Source: Verrucomicrobiota bacterium
Lineage (GTDB): Bacteria > Verrucomicrobiota > Verrucomicrobiia > Opitutales > Opitutaceae
Length of the DNA stretch: 13,577 bases
Assembly (NCBI GenBank): GCA_023410155.1
Contig: JAEYQF010000386.1
Span: 1 to 13,577 of the forward strand
Direction of reading: 5' to 3'
Shown here: piece after piece, positions 7,172-12,519 of the stretch
Layout of the letters: the number at the start of each line of letters is the position of its first letter
How positions within the stretch are numbered: the first letter of the stretch is position 1
Translations under genes and position numbers: made by a program
Notes under the pieces: model-generated
Told to the model about the DNA's origin: nothing
What the model saw: only the letters and a program-made list of their open reading frames with translations
The model's database searches: none

Positions 7172-8350
7172 CTATTTAGCTTTGGCGGGGACTTGCAGGA
7201 CTGCCTTGAATGCGGGCTTGGGCTGGAGGGCACGGTCCCAGAGCAGGGTGTAATTGGTGCGGCCAGGGATCGGGTAGTTGTTCTTCCAGGACATGCTGTC
7301 GTGGATGCCCCACACGGTGACGCGGTCGATTTTGTCGCGCTTGCGGTAGAAGATCTCGAACAGTTCGGCGTAGCGGTTGGCCAGGGCCGTTTGCTGCTCG
7401 GCGGGCAAGCCGTCCTGATACGGGTCGAGGAAGGTCTTGAACTCTTCGAGCTGGAACTGCGGGTGCATCATGCCCTGGCCGATGATCTGGCCTTCCTTGG
7501 TGAGCGGGAGGACGTCGACGTCGAGCTCGGTGATCATGACCTTCACGCCCAGCGCGGCGTAGGCGTCGATGGCGGCTTCGATGTATTCGTTTTTTGGATA
7601 ATTGAGGCCCCAATGTCCCTGGATACCCACGCCGTCGATCCGGATGCCGGCCTCCTGCAGCATCTTCACCATGCGGACGATGCCGTCGCGCTTGGCCGGC
7701 CGCCAGGCGTTGAAGTCGTTGTAGTAGAGCTCGGCGTCGGGCGCATAATGGGAGGCGTATTTGAACGCCAACCTCACGAGCTCGTCGCCGTCGCCGATGC
7801 TCTTGACCCACGTGGTCGGGCGGTAGGAACCATCGTCGGCGATCACTTCATTGACCACGTCCCAGGCGTGGATGCGGCCTTTGTAGCGGCCCGCCACTTT
7901 TTCGATATGGCGGCGCAGGACTTCCTTCTGGGCCTCGGGCGTGTTGGGCTGACCGTTGTCGTCATGGAAAAACCATGACGGCGTCTGATTGTGCCAGACC
8001 AACGTGTGGCCGATGATGAACATCTTGTGCTTCTCGCCGAACTCGACGAAGGCATCGGCGGCCGCGAAATCGAAGACGCCCGGCTGGGGATTCACCTCCT
8101 CGGCTTTGAGCACGTTCTCCGCGGTGATGGCATTGAACTGGCGGATCGCGATCTGCTGCAGCTCGGTCGGCTCGCCGGCGACGATGGCTTCGTTGACCGC
8201 GGTGCCCAAGCGGAAGGCGTCTTTGTAGGTCGCTTGAAGCGTCTGCGAGCTCTGGGCAGCAGCGGCCAGCGGCATGAGCGCCAAGCAAGCGAGCACACCG
8301 GCCACGCGCGGCGCCAGCAATGAGGTCGGGGTAAACGAATCGTCGGTCAT
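7172..8350 (-). CDS. Secreted GH10 endo-1,4-beta-xylanase
   Basis: This glycoside hydrolase family 10 enzyme cleaves internal beta-1,4 bonds of xylan with retention. The 392-residue product has a hydrophobic N-terminal segment (about 16-32, ending AAAAQ) that fits a Sec signal peptide, so a periplasmic or secreted location is likely. The catalytic TIM barrel fills about 35-388. It shows GHTLVWHNQTPSW at 114-126, WDVVNE with the acid/base Glu168, and ITELDV with the nucleophile Glu275. The late barrel motifs VTVWGIHDSMSW and the substrate-site Trp371 in LLWD are present. There is no carbohydrate-binding module or anchor, so this is a single-domain xylanase. The ATG at 8350 gives a rather acidic start (MTDD) before the signal core, which is slightly unusual. 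It is divergent from trhO, with a gene remnant directly downstream and no other xylan genes in view. Confidence 0.96.
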   Translation of the reverse strand: MTDDSFTPTSLLAPRVAGVLACLALMPLAAAAQSSQTLQATYKDAFRLGTAVNEAIVAGEPTELQQIAIRQFNAITAENVLKAEEVNPQPGVFDFAAADAFVEFGEKHKMFIIGHTLVWHNQTPSWFFHDDNGQPNTPEAQKEVLRRHIEKVAGRYKGRIHAWDVVNEVIADDGSYRPTTWVKSIGDGDELVRLAFKYASHYAPDAELYYNDFNAWRPAKRDGIVRMVKMLQEAGIRIDGVGIQGHWGLNYPKNEYIEAAIDAYAALGVKVMITELDVDVLPLTKEGQIIGQGMMHPQFQLEEFKTFLDPYQDGLPAEQQTALANRYAELFEIFYRKRDKIDRVTVWGIHDSMSWKNNYPIPGRTNYTLLWDRALQPKPAFKAVLQVPAKAK

Positions 8351-8540
8351 GAGCGGTCAAATTGAGGGATAGCGGGCGGCGGGTCAAAGGCGCACCGGCG
8401 GGCGTCGAGAACGGTTTGGGGAAAGGATAAGCAAGAATACGGGGTCTTGGTTTGACTCTTTACTGCGATCTAAGTGCGCGGCGCGCAACACGACCTTGAG
8501 TTTTCCTGTCGGCCGGACGTTGTCGTGAACCGCCTATATC
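8351..8540. other. Divergent intergenic region, xylanase / trhO
   Basis: These 190 bases must hold the start signals of both divergent genes. I see a TTGACT at 8452-8457 on the plus strand but no matching -10 at 16-18 bp, and no convincing hexamer pair on the minus strand. There is no riboswitch-like or strongly paired structure. The AT-rich patch around 8420-8475 is the likeliest promoter area. Confidence 0.3.
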
Positions 8541-9392
8541 GTGCCTCCTTTCGTCAACATCTCCGCCTACAAATTCACTCCGCTCGACGAGCTTCCTGTC
8601 TGGCGCGAGCGGTTGCTGGAGGTGTGTCGCGCGGGCGATCTGCGCGGCACCATCCTGTTAAGCACAGAGGGCATCAGTCTTTTCGCCGCGGGCACGCGGA
8701 ACGGGATCGATACGCTGCTCGCCACGGCGCGCAGCATACCGGGCCTCGCCGATCTCACGCCCAAGGAAAGCTTCAGCGCGGAACAGCCGTTCAACCGGAT
8801 GCTGGTGAAGATCAAAAAAGAGATCATCGCTTTCGGCATCCCCGGCATCGATCCCGCCCGCCGCACGAGTTCGAAACTCCCGGCCCGCACGCTGAAGCAG
8901 TGGCTCGACGAAGGCCGGCCGATCACGCTCCTCGATACGCGCAACGACTACGAGATTCGGCTGGGCACGTTTCGCGGCGCCGTGCCAGCGCGCATTGAGA
9001 ATTTCCGCGAGTTTCCCGACGCCGTAAAGAAGCTGCCGGACGACATGAAGGAGCGTCCAGTCGTGATGTTTTGCACGGGCGGCATCCGCTGCGAAAAGGC
9101 CGGTCCTTTTCTCGAGCAGGCCGGTTTCAAAAACGTGCATCAACTCGACGGCGGTATCTTGAAATACTTCGAGGAGTGCGGGGGCGCACACTACGACGGC
9201 GAATGCTTCGTCTTCGACCAGCGCGTCGGCGTCGATCCTGCCCTGCGCGAAACGAATTCCGTGCTGTGCTTCAACTGTCAGATGCCGCTCCTCGAAGCCG
9301 AACAGCGCGACCCTCGCTACGTGCCCGAGGTCAGTTGTCCCCATTGCGCGGATACACCGGCCGCCGGCCACGTGCCACGAGACGCGACGTAA
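8541..9392 (+). CDS. trhO: tRNA uridine(34) hydroxylase TrhO (YceA-type rhodanese)
   Basis: TrhO enzymes hydroxylate U34 in the wobble position of certain tRNAs using O2, making 5-hydroxyuridine. The 283-residue product has the expected order. The N-terminal YceA domain (about 1-95) includes RGTILLSTEGIS. The rhodanese domain (about 115-215) has the catalytic loop MFCTGGIRCEKA, with active Cys178 and Cys184. The C-terminal zinc-ribbon-like part carries Cys243-x2-Cys246 and Cys266-x2-Cys269. VFDQRVGVDP matches the VFDERMG region of the E. coli protein. The start is GTG at 8541, the only initiator that gives a full N-terminal domain. No Shine-Dalgarno is visible. It is single, divergent from the xylanase and convergent with the sigma factor gene. 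Confidence 0.95.
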   Translation: MPPFVNISAYKFTPLDELPVWRERLLEVCRAGDLRGTILLSTEGISLFAAGTRNGIDTLLATARSIPGLADLTPKESFSAEQPFNRMLVKIKKEIIAFGIPGIDPARRTSSKLPARTLKQWLDEGRPITLLDTRNDYEIRLGTFRGAVPARIENFREFPDAVKKLPDDMKERPVVMFCTGGIRCEKAGPFLEQAGFKNVHQLDGGILKYFEECGGAHYDGECFVFDQRVGVDPALRETNSVLCFNCQMPLLEAEQRDPRYVPEVSCPHCADTPAAGHVPRDAT

Positions 9393-9403
9393 GGTCGTCG
9401 CCC

Positions 9404-9419
9404 CCGATGCTCACATCGG
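9404..9419. terminator. Weak stem-loop between convergent genes
   Basis: CCGATG and CATCGG form a 6-bp perfect stem with a 4-nt loop, 11 nt after the trhO stop and 44 nt past the end of the convergent sigma factor gene. It has no T-tract on either strand, so a role as a bidirectional terminator is only a possibility. Confidence 0.3.
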
Positions 9420-9463
9420 CGCTGCGCGGGAACCTTGTTCAAGCCCGTAGAGCGCAACGCCCC

Positions 9464-10336
9464 TCAGCGATCCGGCCCCGCAAAACTCGCGCGAATGCGC
9501 TCCAGAATCGTCGGCGCATGCGTCAACGGCGCGTCGCGATACACTTCAGCGTAGGCCCGCTGCGCGGCTTGCAATTCTTCGAGCCGGGCCGGAGCCACCT
9601 CTCGAGCACTGGCCATTCGTTCGGGCGTGAACTGACGCCGGTGCGGATCGAGCCAGCCGTTGCGCATGAAGGCTCCGGCCTTCTTCGTGCACCGACACGG
9701 ATTCGCCGCGTTCACCAGCCCGCATTTGTCGTGCATGAATTGATACAGGTCCTGTCGCGCGCGCGTGAGCAGTTGCCGGAAATTCGCTGCCGACACCTCC
9801 ATGATCTCTGCGCCTTCATCGCTCGTGACGCCAAACACCTCGCCCAGCACAAATGCCAGGCGCTGCCTGCGATCAAGGCACATCAGCATCGCCGTGATGC
9901 ACCCGAGCTTTGCTTCTTCGACCAGCAGCCCGTGCCCGATAGGCAAAAGCGATTCGTCCGGTAGGTCCGAATCCTCACACTCGTCGAGCGAACGCGCCAT
10001 ATCGACGAACGTCATTTGCCGCTCCTCCATCTCCGACTTCCGGACGTTCAGCAGGTGGTTCACCGCGATCCGATAAAGCCAGGTCGAAAATTTGCTCCGA
10101 CCTTCGAAGGAACCGAGATGAGTCATGGCCTTCAGCAGGATCTCCTGTGTCGCGTCTTGCGCGACCTCACGCCGCCACACTATTCGCAGCGCCAGATTGA
10201 AGATCCACGGCTCGTGCCGCCGAAGCAGGCAGTCGAGCGCTTCGAGGTCGCCCGCCCGCGCGGCCTCGATCCAGCCATTCTCCTCCGGGACGGACGACAA
10301 CGGCGGACGCAACGCAGCGGACGGAGAAGCCGGCAT
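9464..10336 (-). CDS. ECF-type sigma-70 factor with C-terminal Cys extension
   Basis: This is an RNA polymerase sigma factor of the extracytoplasmic-function type. Region 2 spans about residues 24-100, with DATQEILLKAMTHLGSFEGR and STWLYRIAVNHLLN for core binding and -10 recognition. Region 4 spans about 145-200 (LDRRQRLAFVLGEVFGV, then the helix VSAANFRQLLTRARQDL). At 290 residues it is about 100 longer than a minimal ECF. The extra C-terminal part begins CGLVNAANPCRC (Cys205, Cys214, Cys216) followed by Lys-Lys and a helical tail. Extensions like this occur in some ECF groups and may sense metal or redox state in place of a separate anti-sigma; here that is inference. No anti-sigma gene is adjacent. 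It follows the DUF1398 gene by 25 nt on the same strand, so they are probably one operon. Confidence 0.9.
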   Translation of the reverse strand: MPASPSAALRPPLSSVPEENGWIEAARAGDLEALDCLLRRHEPWIFNLALRIVWRREVAQDATQEILLKAMTHLGSFEGRSKFSTWLYRIAVNHLLNVRKSEMEERQMTFVDMARSLDECEDSDLPDESLLPIGHGLLVEEAKLGCITAMLMCLDRRQRLAFVLGEVFGVTSDEGAEIMEVSAANFRQLLTRARQDLYQFMHDKCGLVNAANPCRCTKKAGAFMRNGWLDPHRRQFTPERMASAREVAPARLEELQAAQRAYAEVYRDAPLTHAPTILERIRASFAGPDR

Positions 10337-10361
10337 GACCCTACTTCAACAAGGTGCGGAG

Positions 10362-10775
10362 CTATTGGCGAGCTCCGGGCCCAGCCCCGGGAAACCACTC
10401 GGTGTGCTGTTCGCCGCGGCGCCCTAGATAAGTGACGCGCTTCCCCTGCAGAAACGCGAAGTATCCCTGCACGCCCGCGGCCATGACGCGTCGCGTGAAA
10501 TCGCGATAGCGTTGCCCATGCCGCTGACTATCGACGATCGCCGCCTTGACCGCGGCGGCATCGAACTCCTGCGCCACGGTGGGCAGACATTCGTAGGGAA
10601 TCGCGATCACGACCACCGCCGAACCATTGACCGAATAGAACGCCTTCTGCCGCGCCAGGTAATCCACGTGGTAAAACTCGACGCCTGCGCGGAGCAGATT
10701 GCTGACGACCTCGGGAAAGGAGATCGCACCCGCCAGCGTCTTCGCCGCCGTGTCCTCGATGAGTTCAGTATCCAT
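10362..10775 (-). CDS. DUF1398 family protein (YbcV-like)
   Basis: The 137-residue product fits the DUF1398 family, known from E. coli YbcV, whose function is not established. Recognisable segments are AGVEFYHVDYLARQKAFYS (about 30-48), AIVDSQRHGQRYRDFTRRVMAAGVQGYFA (79-107, the most conserved part) and VTYLGRRGEQHTEWFP near the C-terminus. It is a cytoplasmic alpha/beta protein with no signal peptide. I chose the ATG at 10775 (MDTELIEDT) because family members start there. The frame is open without a stop to 11018, but that part has no family similarity that I recognise. It sits 25 nt upstream of the sigma factor gene, so the sigma factor may be made together with it. Confidence 0.88.
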   Translation of the reverse strand: MDTELIEDTAAKTLAGAISFPEVVSNLLRAGVEFYHVDYLARQKAFYSVNGSAVVVIAIPYECLPTVAQEFDAAAVKAAIVDSQRHGQRYRDFTRRVMAAGVQGYFAFLQGKRVTYLGRRGEQHTEWFPGAGPGARQ

Positions 10776-11090
10776 ACGCCGGATTGGACAATTCCACGCG
10801 TGCGGCTGTGACAAAACCGCGGCCATTTCCGAAAACATGCTGTCTCGGGGCGCGAAGCGTTGCTGAGTTTCACGAATTGCGCGCGCGATCTCGCGTCGGG
10901 CAGCAGTTCGGCGCTGGGCGGCTGGTTCGTGGTCAAGCAGCCGAATGGACATCCGCTTCATCTCAACTGGCTCGGCTGATCGAGGTCGCGGCGGGGCTGC
11001 TGAGCACCGCAGTCGCACGCAGGGTGCGGGTGAACAACACCGGGGCGATCTCGCCCTTGGCGAAGCTCAAGGTGAGCCTCAGCCGGCGAG
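10776..11090. other. Region without a supported gene, with coding-like remnants
   Basis: Between the DUF1398 start and palindrome copy D I can support no complete gene. Three frames are open. One is the in-phase upstream extension of DUF1398 to 11018. The second is a plus-strand frame at 10784-11137 that runs into the repeat. The third is a minus-strand frame over 10963-11088 ending ISRAS-stop, with mostly G or C at the third codon position. The last two share the same wobble bases, so composition cannot decide between them. It may be a decayed gene. Confidence 0.3.
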
Positions 11091-11239
11091 TTAAACGCAA
11101 AGACGCAAAGAGCCGCGAAGGTTCCAAGACCTCTTGACCTGCCGCGCACCTTCGCCGCTGCGGTTCTCGCGCACAACCGGGACTAGGCCCGAAACATCTT
11201 CTTCGCGAGTCTTCGCCCGCTTCGCGTCTTCGCGCTTAG
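11091..11239. repeat. Palindromic repeat, copy D (long, divergent centre)
   Basis: The left end TTAAACGCAAAGACGCAAAG and right end CGTCTTCGCGCTTAG match the termini of copies A-C, but the centre is about 60 bp longer and unlike theirs. Its right end lies 6 nt beyond the aroF stop codon on the aroF strand, the same placement as copy A after the J-domain-like gene. Confidence 0.75.
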
Positions 11240-11245
11240 CTTTCC

Positions 11246-12277
11246 TCACGCGCGTTGCAGCGCCCAGAGTTGTTTCGCCTGCGCGATGGTTTTCTTCAGC
11301 ACGTCGGGCGTGATCGATTGCTTCGGATCGTCTCCGATGCCTTTAGCGGGTTCGACGTGTGACTCGATGCACAAGCCGTCGGCGCCGTAGGCCACGGCTG
11401 CCAACGCGGCGGCGGGCACGTAGCTGGCCTTGCCGACCGAATGCGACGGATCGACGACGACCGGCGCCCAGGTCTTTTCCTTGAGCAGCGGCGTGATGCT
11501 TTCGTCGGGATGGTTGCGATAGCCATCGAGTGTCGGCGTCGTGCCGCGCGGGCAAAGGATCACGTTGGGATTGCCAAAGGCGGCGATGTATTCGGCAGCG
11601 GAGATGAACTCGTTGAGCGGTCCCATGTGAATGCTGCGCTTGAGCAGCACGCACGTGTCCTTTTGCGCGATGGCGCGGCCGATGGAGCGCAGCAGCGAGT
11701 AGTTCAGCGCGTTGCGCGCGCCGACCTGGAGCGAGTGCACGCCCGCATCGAGCGCGAGCTGGATGTGCGTCTCTTCCATCACCTCGGTGTCGACAGGCAG
11801 GCCGGTTTGGCGCGAGGCCTCCATCAGGATGTCGAGCGACTTCACGTCGCCTTGAAAGGTGTAGGGATTGGTGCGCGGCTTCCACACGCCGCCGCGGAGC
11901 ACGTGCGCGCCGGCTTCCTTCACGGCGTGCGCGGTTTCGTAGAAGTAGTTGGGATTCTTCGGATCGATCGTGCACGCGCCAGCGATCACGAGCAGTTCTT
12001 TGCCGAGCGTCACGCCGCCGAGCTCGATGCGGTGCGTGGAGAGATCGGAGCGCCGGTCCATCAGCTTGAACGGCGATTGGATGCGATCGATGCGATCGAC
12101 GTAGTCCAGGCCCTCCAATCGGTTGATCATCAGCTCGTCGCGTTCGTCACCGACGATCGCGTAGATGGTGCGCATCGCGCCGATGATCGGCTGAATCTTG
12201 CAGCCGAACTCGGCCACGATGTCGGTGACGGTGGCGAGTTGCTCGGGGGTGAGGCGGTTGGACTTGGGCAGGATCAT
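11246..12277 (-). CDS. aroF: 3-deoxy-7-phosphoheptulonate (DAHP) synthase, Ibeta type
   Basis: This enzyme condenses phosphoenolpyruvate and erythrose-4-phosphate, the first step of the shikimate pathway to Phe, Tyr and Trp. The 343-residue product has an N-terminal ferredoxin-like regulatory domain (about 1-70), as in the Thermotoga enzyme, where it mediates feedback inhibition. The catalytic TIM barrel (about 85-338) follows. Active-site stretches are VLRGGVWKPRTNPYTFQG (126-143), VGARNA, VLLKR and VVDPSHS. Likely metal ligands by alignment to that enzyme are Cys102, His279, Glu305 and Asp317. The usual IAGPCS loop is IAGACT here. I place the start at ATG 12277. An extension to 12319 would translate the terminator hairpin (MPKPPPEGG) and is not credible. 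An attenuator-like leader precedes the gene and palindrome copy D follows it. Confidence 0.97.
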   Translation of the reverse strand: MILPKSNRLTPEQLATVTDIVAEFGCKIQPIIGAMRTIYAIVGDERDELMINRLEGLDYVDRIDRIQSPFKLMDRRSDLSTHRIELGGVTLGKELLVIAGACTIDPKNPNYFYETAHAVKEAGAHVLRGGVWKPRTNPYTFQGDVKSLDILMEASRQTGLPVDTEVMEETHIQLALDAGVHSLQVGARNALNYSLLRSIGRAIAQKDTCVLLKRSIHMGPLNEFISAAEYIAAFGNPNVILCPRGTTPTLDGYRNHPDESITPLLKEKTWAPVVVDPSHSVGKASYVPAAALAAVAYGADGLCIESHVEPAKGIGDDPKQSITPDVLKKTIAQAKQLWALQRA

Positions 12278-12282
12278 GGTCG

Positions 12283-12313
12283 AAAAAGAAAAGCCGCCCT
12301 CGGGAGGCGGCTT
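12283..12313 (-). terminator. Intrinsic terminator just before aroF (attenuator)
   Basis: On the aroF strand AAGCCGCC (12313-12306) pairs with GGCGGCTT (12298-12291) as an 8-bp perfect stem with a 7-nt loop, followed by TTTTCTTTTT overlapping the stem end (12292-12283). It ends 5 nt before the aroF ATG and points into the gene, so it would abort aroF transcription rather than end an upstream gene; the upstream neighbour is transcribed the other way. This makes it a regulatory attenuator rather than a gene-end terminator. Confidence 0.85.
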
Positions 12314-12359
12314 CGGCAAAGTTGAGCGTGTGGGTGGAACTCAGGTTTCGCCGCAGCCG
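12308..12359 (-). promoter_or_regulatory. Candidate antiterminator pairing
   Basis: CGGCTGCGGC (12359-12350), which lies in the last codons of the leader ORF, can pair with GCCGAAGCCG (12317-12308) over 9 of 10 positions, with possible AAA/TTT extension after a one-base bulge. The second strand of this helix shares 6 nt with the 5' arm of the terminator, so the two structures exclude each other, as regions 2:3 and 3:4 do in trp-type attenuators. Confidence 0.65.
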
Positions 12360-12427
12360 ATCAATCTGTTTCGGTAAAAGAAGCCCGGAAACAGGTCGTG
12401 CGTGAAGAGTTGCCAGTGGCGGAACAC
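12341..12427 (-). CDS. Aromatic-rich leader peptide of the aroF attenuator
   Basis: From GTG at 12427 to TGA at 12341 there is a 28-codon ORF. Of its first 18 residues seven are aromatic: Phe2, Trp5, Phe8, Phe13, Phe16, Phe17, Tyr18. The run GFFYR is the likely stall site. This is the composition of leader peptides that sense charged tRNA-Phe, -Tyr or -Trp. A ribosome stalled at codons 16-18 would reach to about 12362 and leave the antiterminator strand at 12359-12350 free. One that reaches the stop codon would cover that strand and let the terminator form. The weak point is the start: the GTG has no Shine-Dalgarno, and the only good -35 box would put transcription start almost on it, implying a leaderless message. 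A TTG at 12448 is also in frame. Confidence 0.6.
   Translation of the reverse strand: MFRHWQLFTHDLFPGFFYRNRLIGCGET
12366..12394 (-). promoter_or_regulatory. Hairpin over the Phe-Phe-Tyr codons
   Basis: CTGTTTCCGG (12394-12385) pairs with CCGAAACAG (12374-12366) as nine base pairs with one bulged base, and the loop holds the Phe16-Phe17 codons and most of the Tyr18 codon. It occupies the place of the 1:2 pause hairpin in classical attenuators, although it does not itself include the antiterminator strand. Confidence 0.5.
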
Positions 12428-12434
12428 GCCCTGA

Positions 12435-12463
12435 CGAGTGTGGGGCAATCGCCCGGATGTCAA
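12435..12463 (-). promoter_or_regulatory. Candidate aroF promoter
   Basis: A perfect TTGACA lies at 12463-12458 on the aroF strand. The facing -10 is poor: CACTCG at 17-bp spacing or CACACT at 15 bp. If used, transcription would start near 12430, within a few bases of the leader GTG. The -35 box overlaps an alternative ATG (12457) of the divergent sensor gene. Confidence 0.35.
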
Positions 12464-12519
12464 CGCCGCCGCCCGCCGGTGTCACCATCCGACCGGCGCG
12501 GTGTCCATCCGCGAACGTG

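Noticed and set aside
6949..7179. 76-codon plus-strand frame between hydrolase and xylanase
   Set aside because: The minus-strand frame at 6934-7158 over the same bases looks far more protein-like.
7193..7978. 261-codon plus-strand frame opposite the xylanase
   Set aside because: It mirrors the GH10 gene, whose catalytic motifs fix the real frame on the minus strand.
10784..11137. 117-codon plus-strand frame upstream of DUF1398
   Set aside because: It runs into palindrome copy D and shows no domain. Third-position composition is shared with an antisense frame, so it is no evidence of coding.
12283..12313. Terminator of the gene right of the window reading leftwards
   Set aside because: The gene on the right is transcribed in the opposite direction, so this terminator can only act on transcripts heading into aroF.
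11441..12325. 294-codon plus-strand frame opposite aroF
   Set aside because: Antisense to a clear DAHP synthase, with shadow composition.
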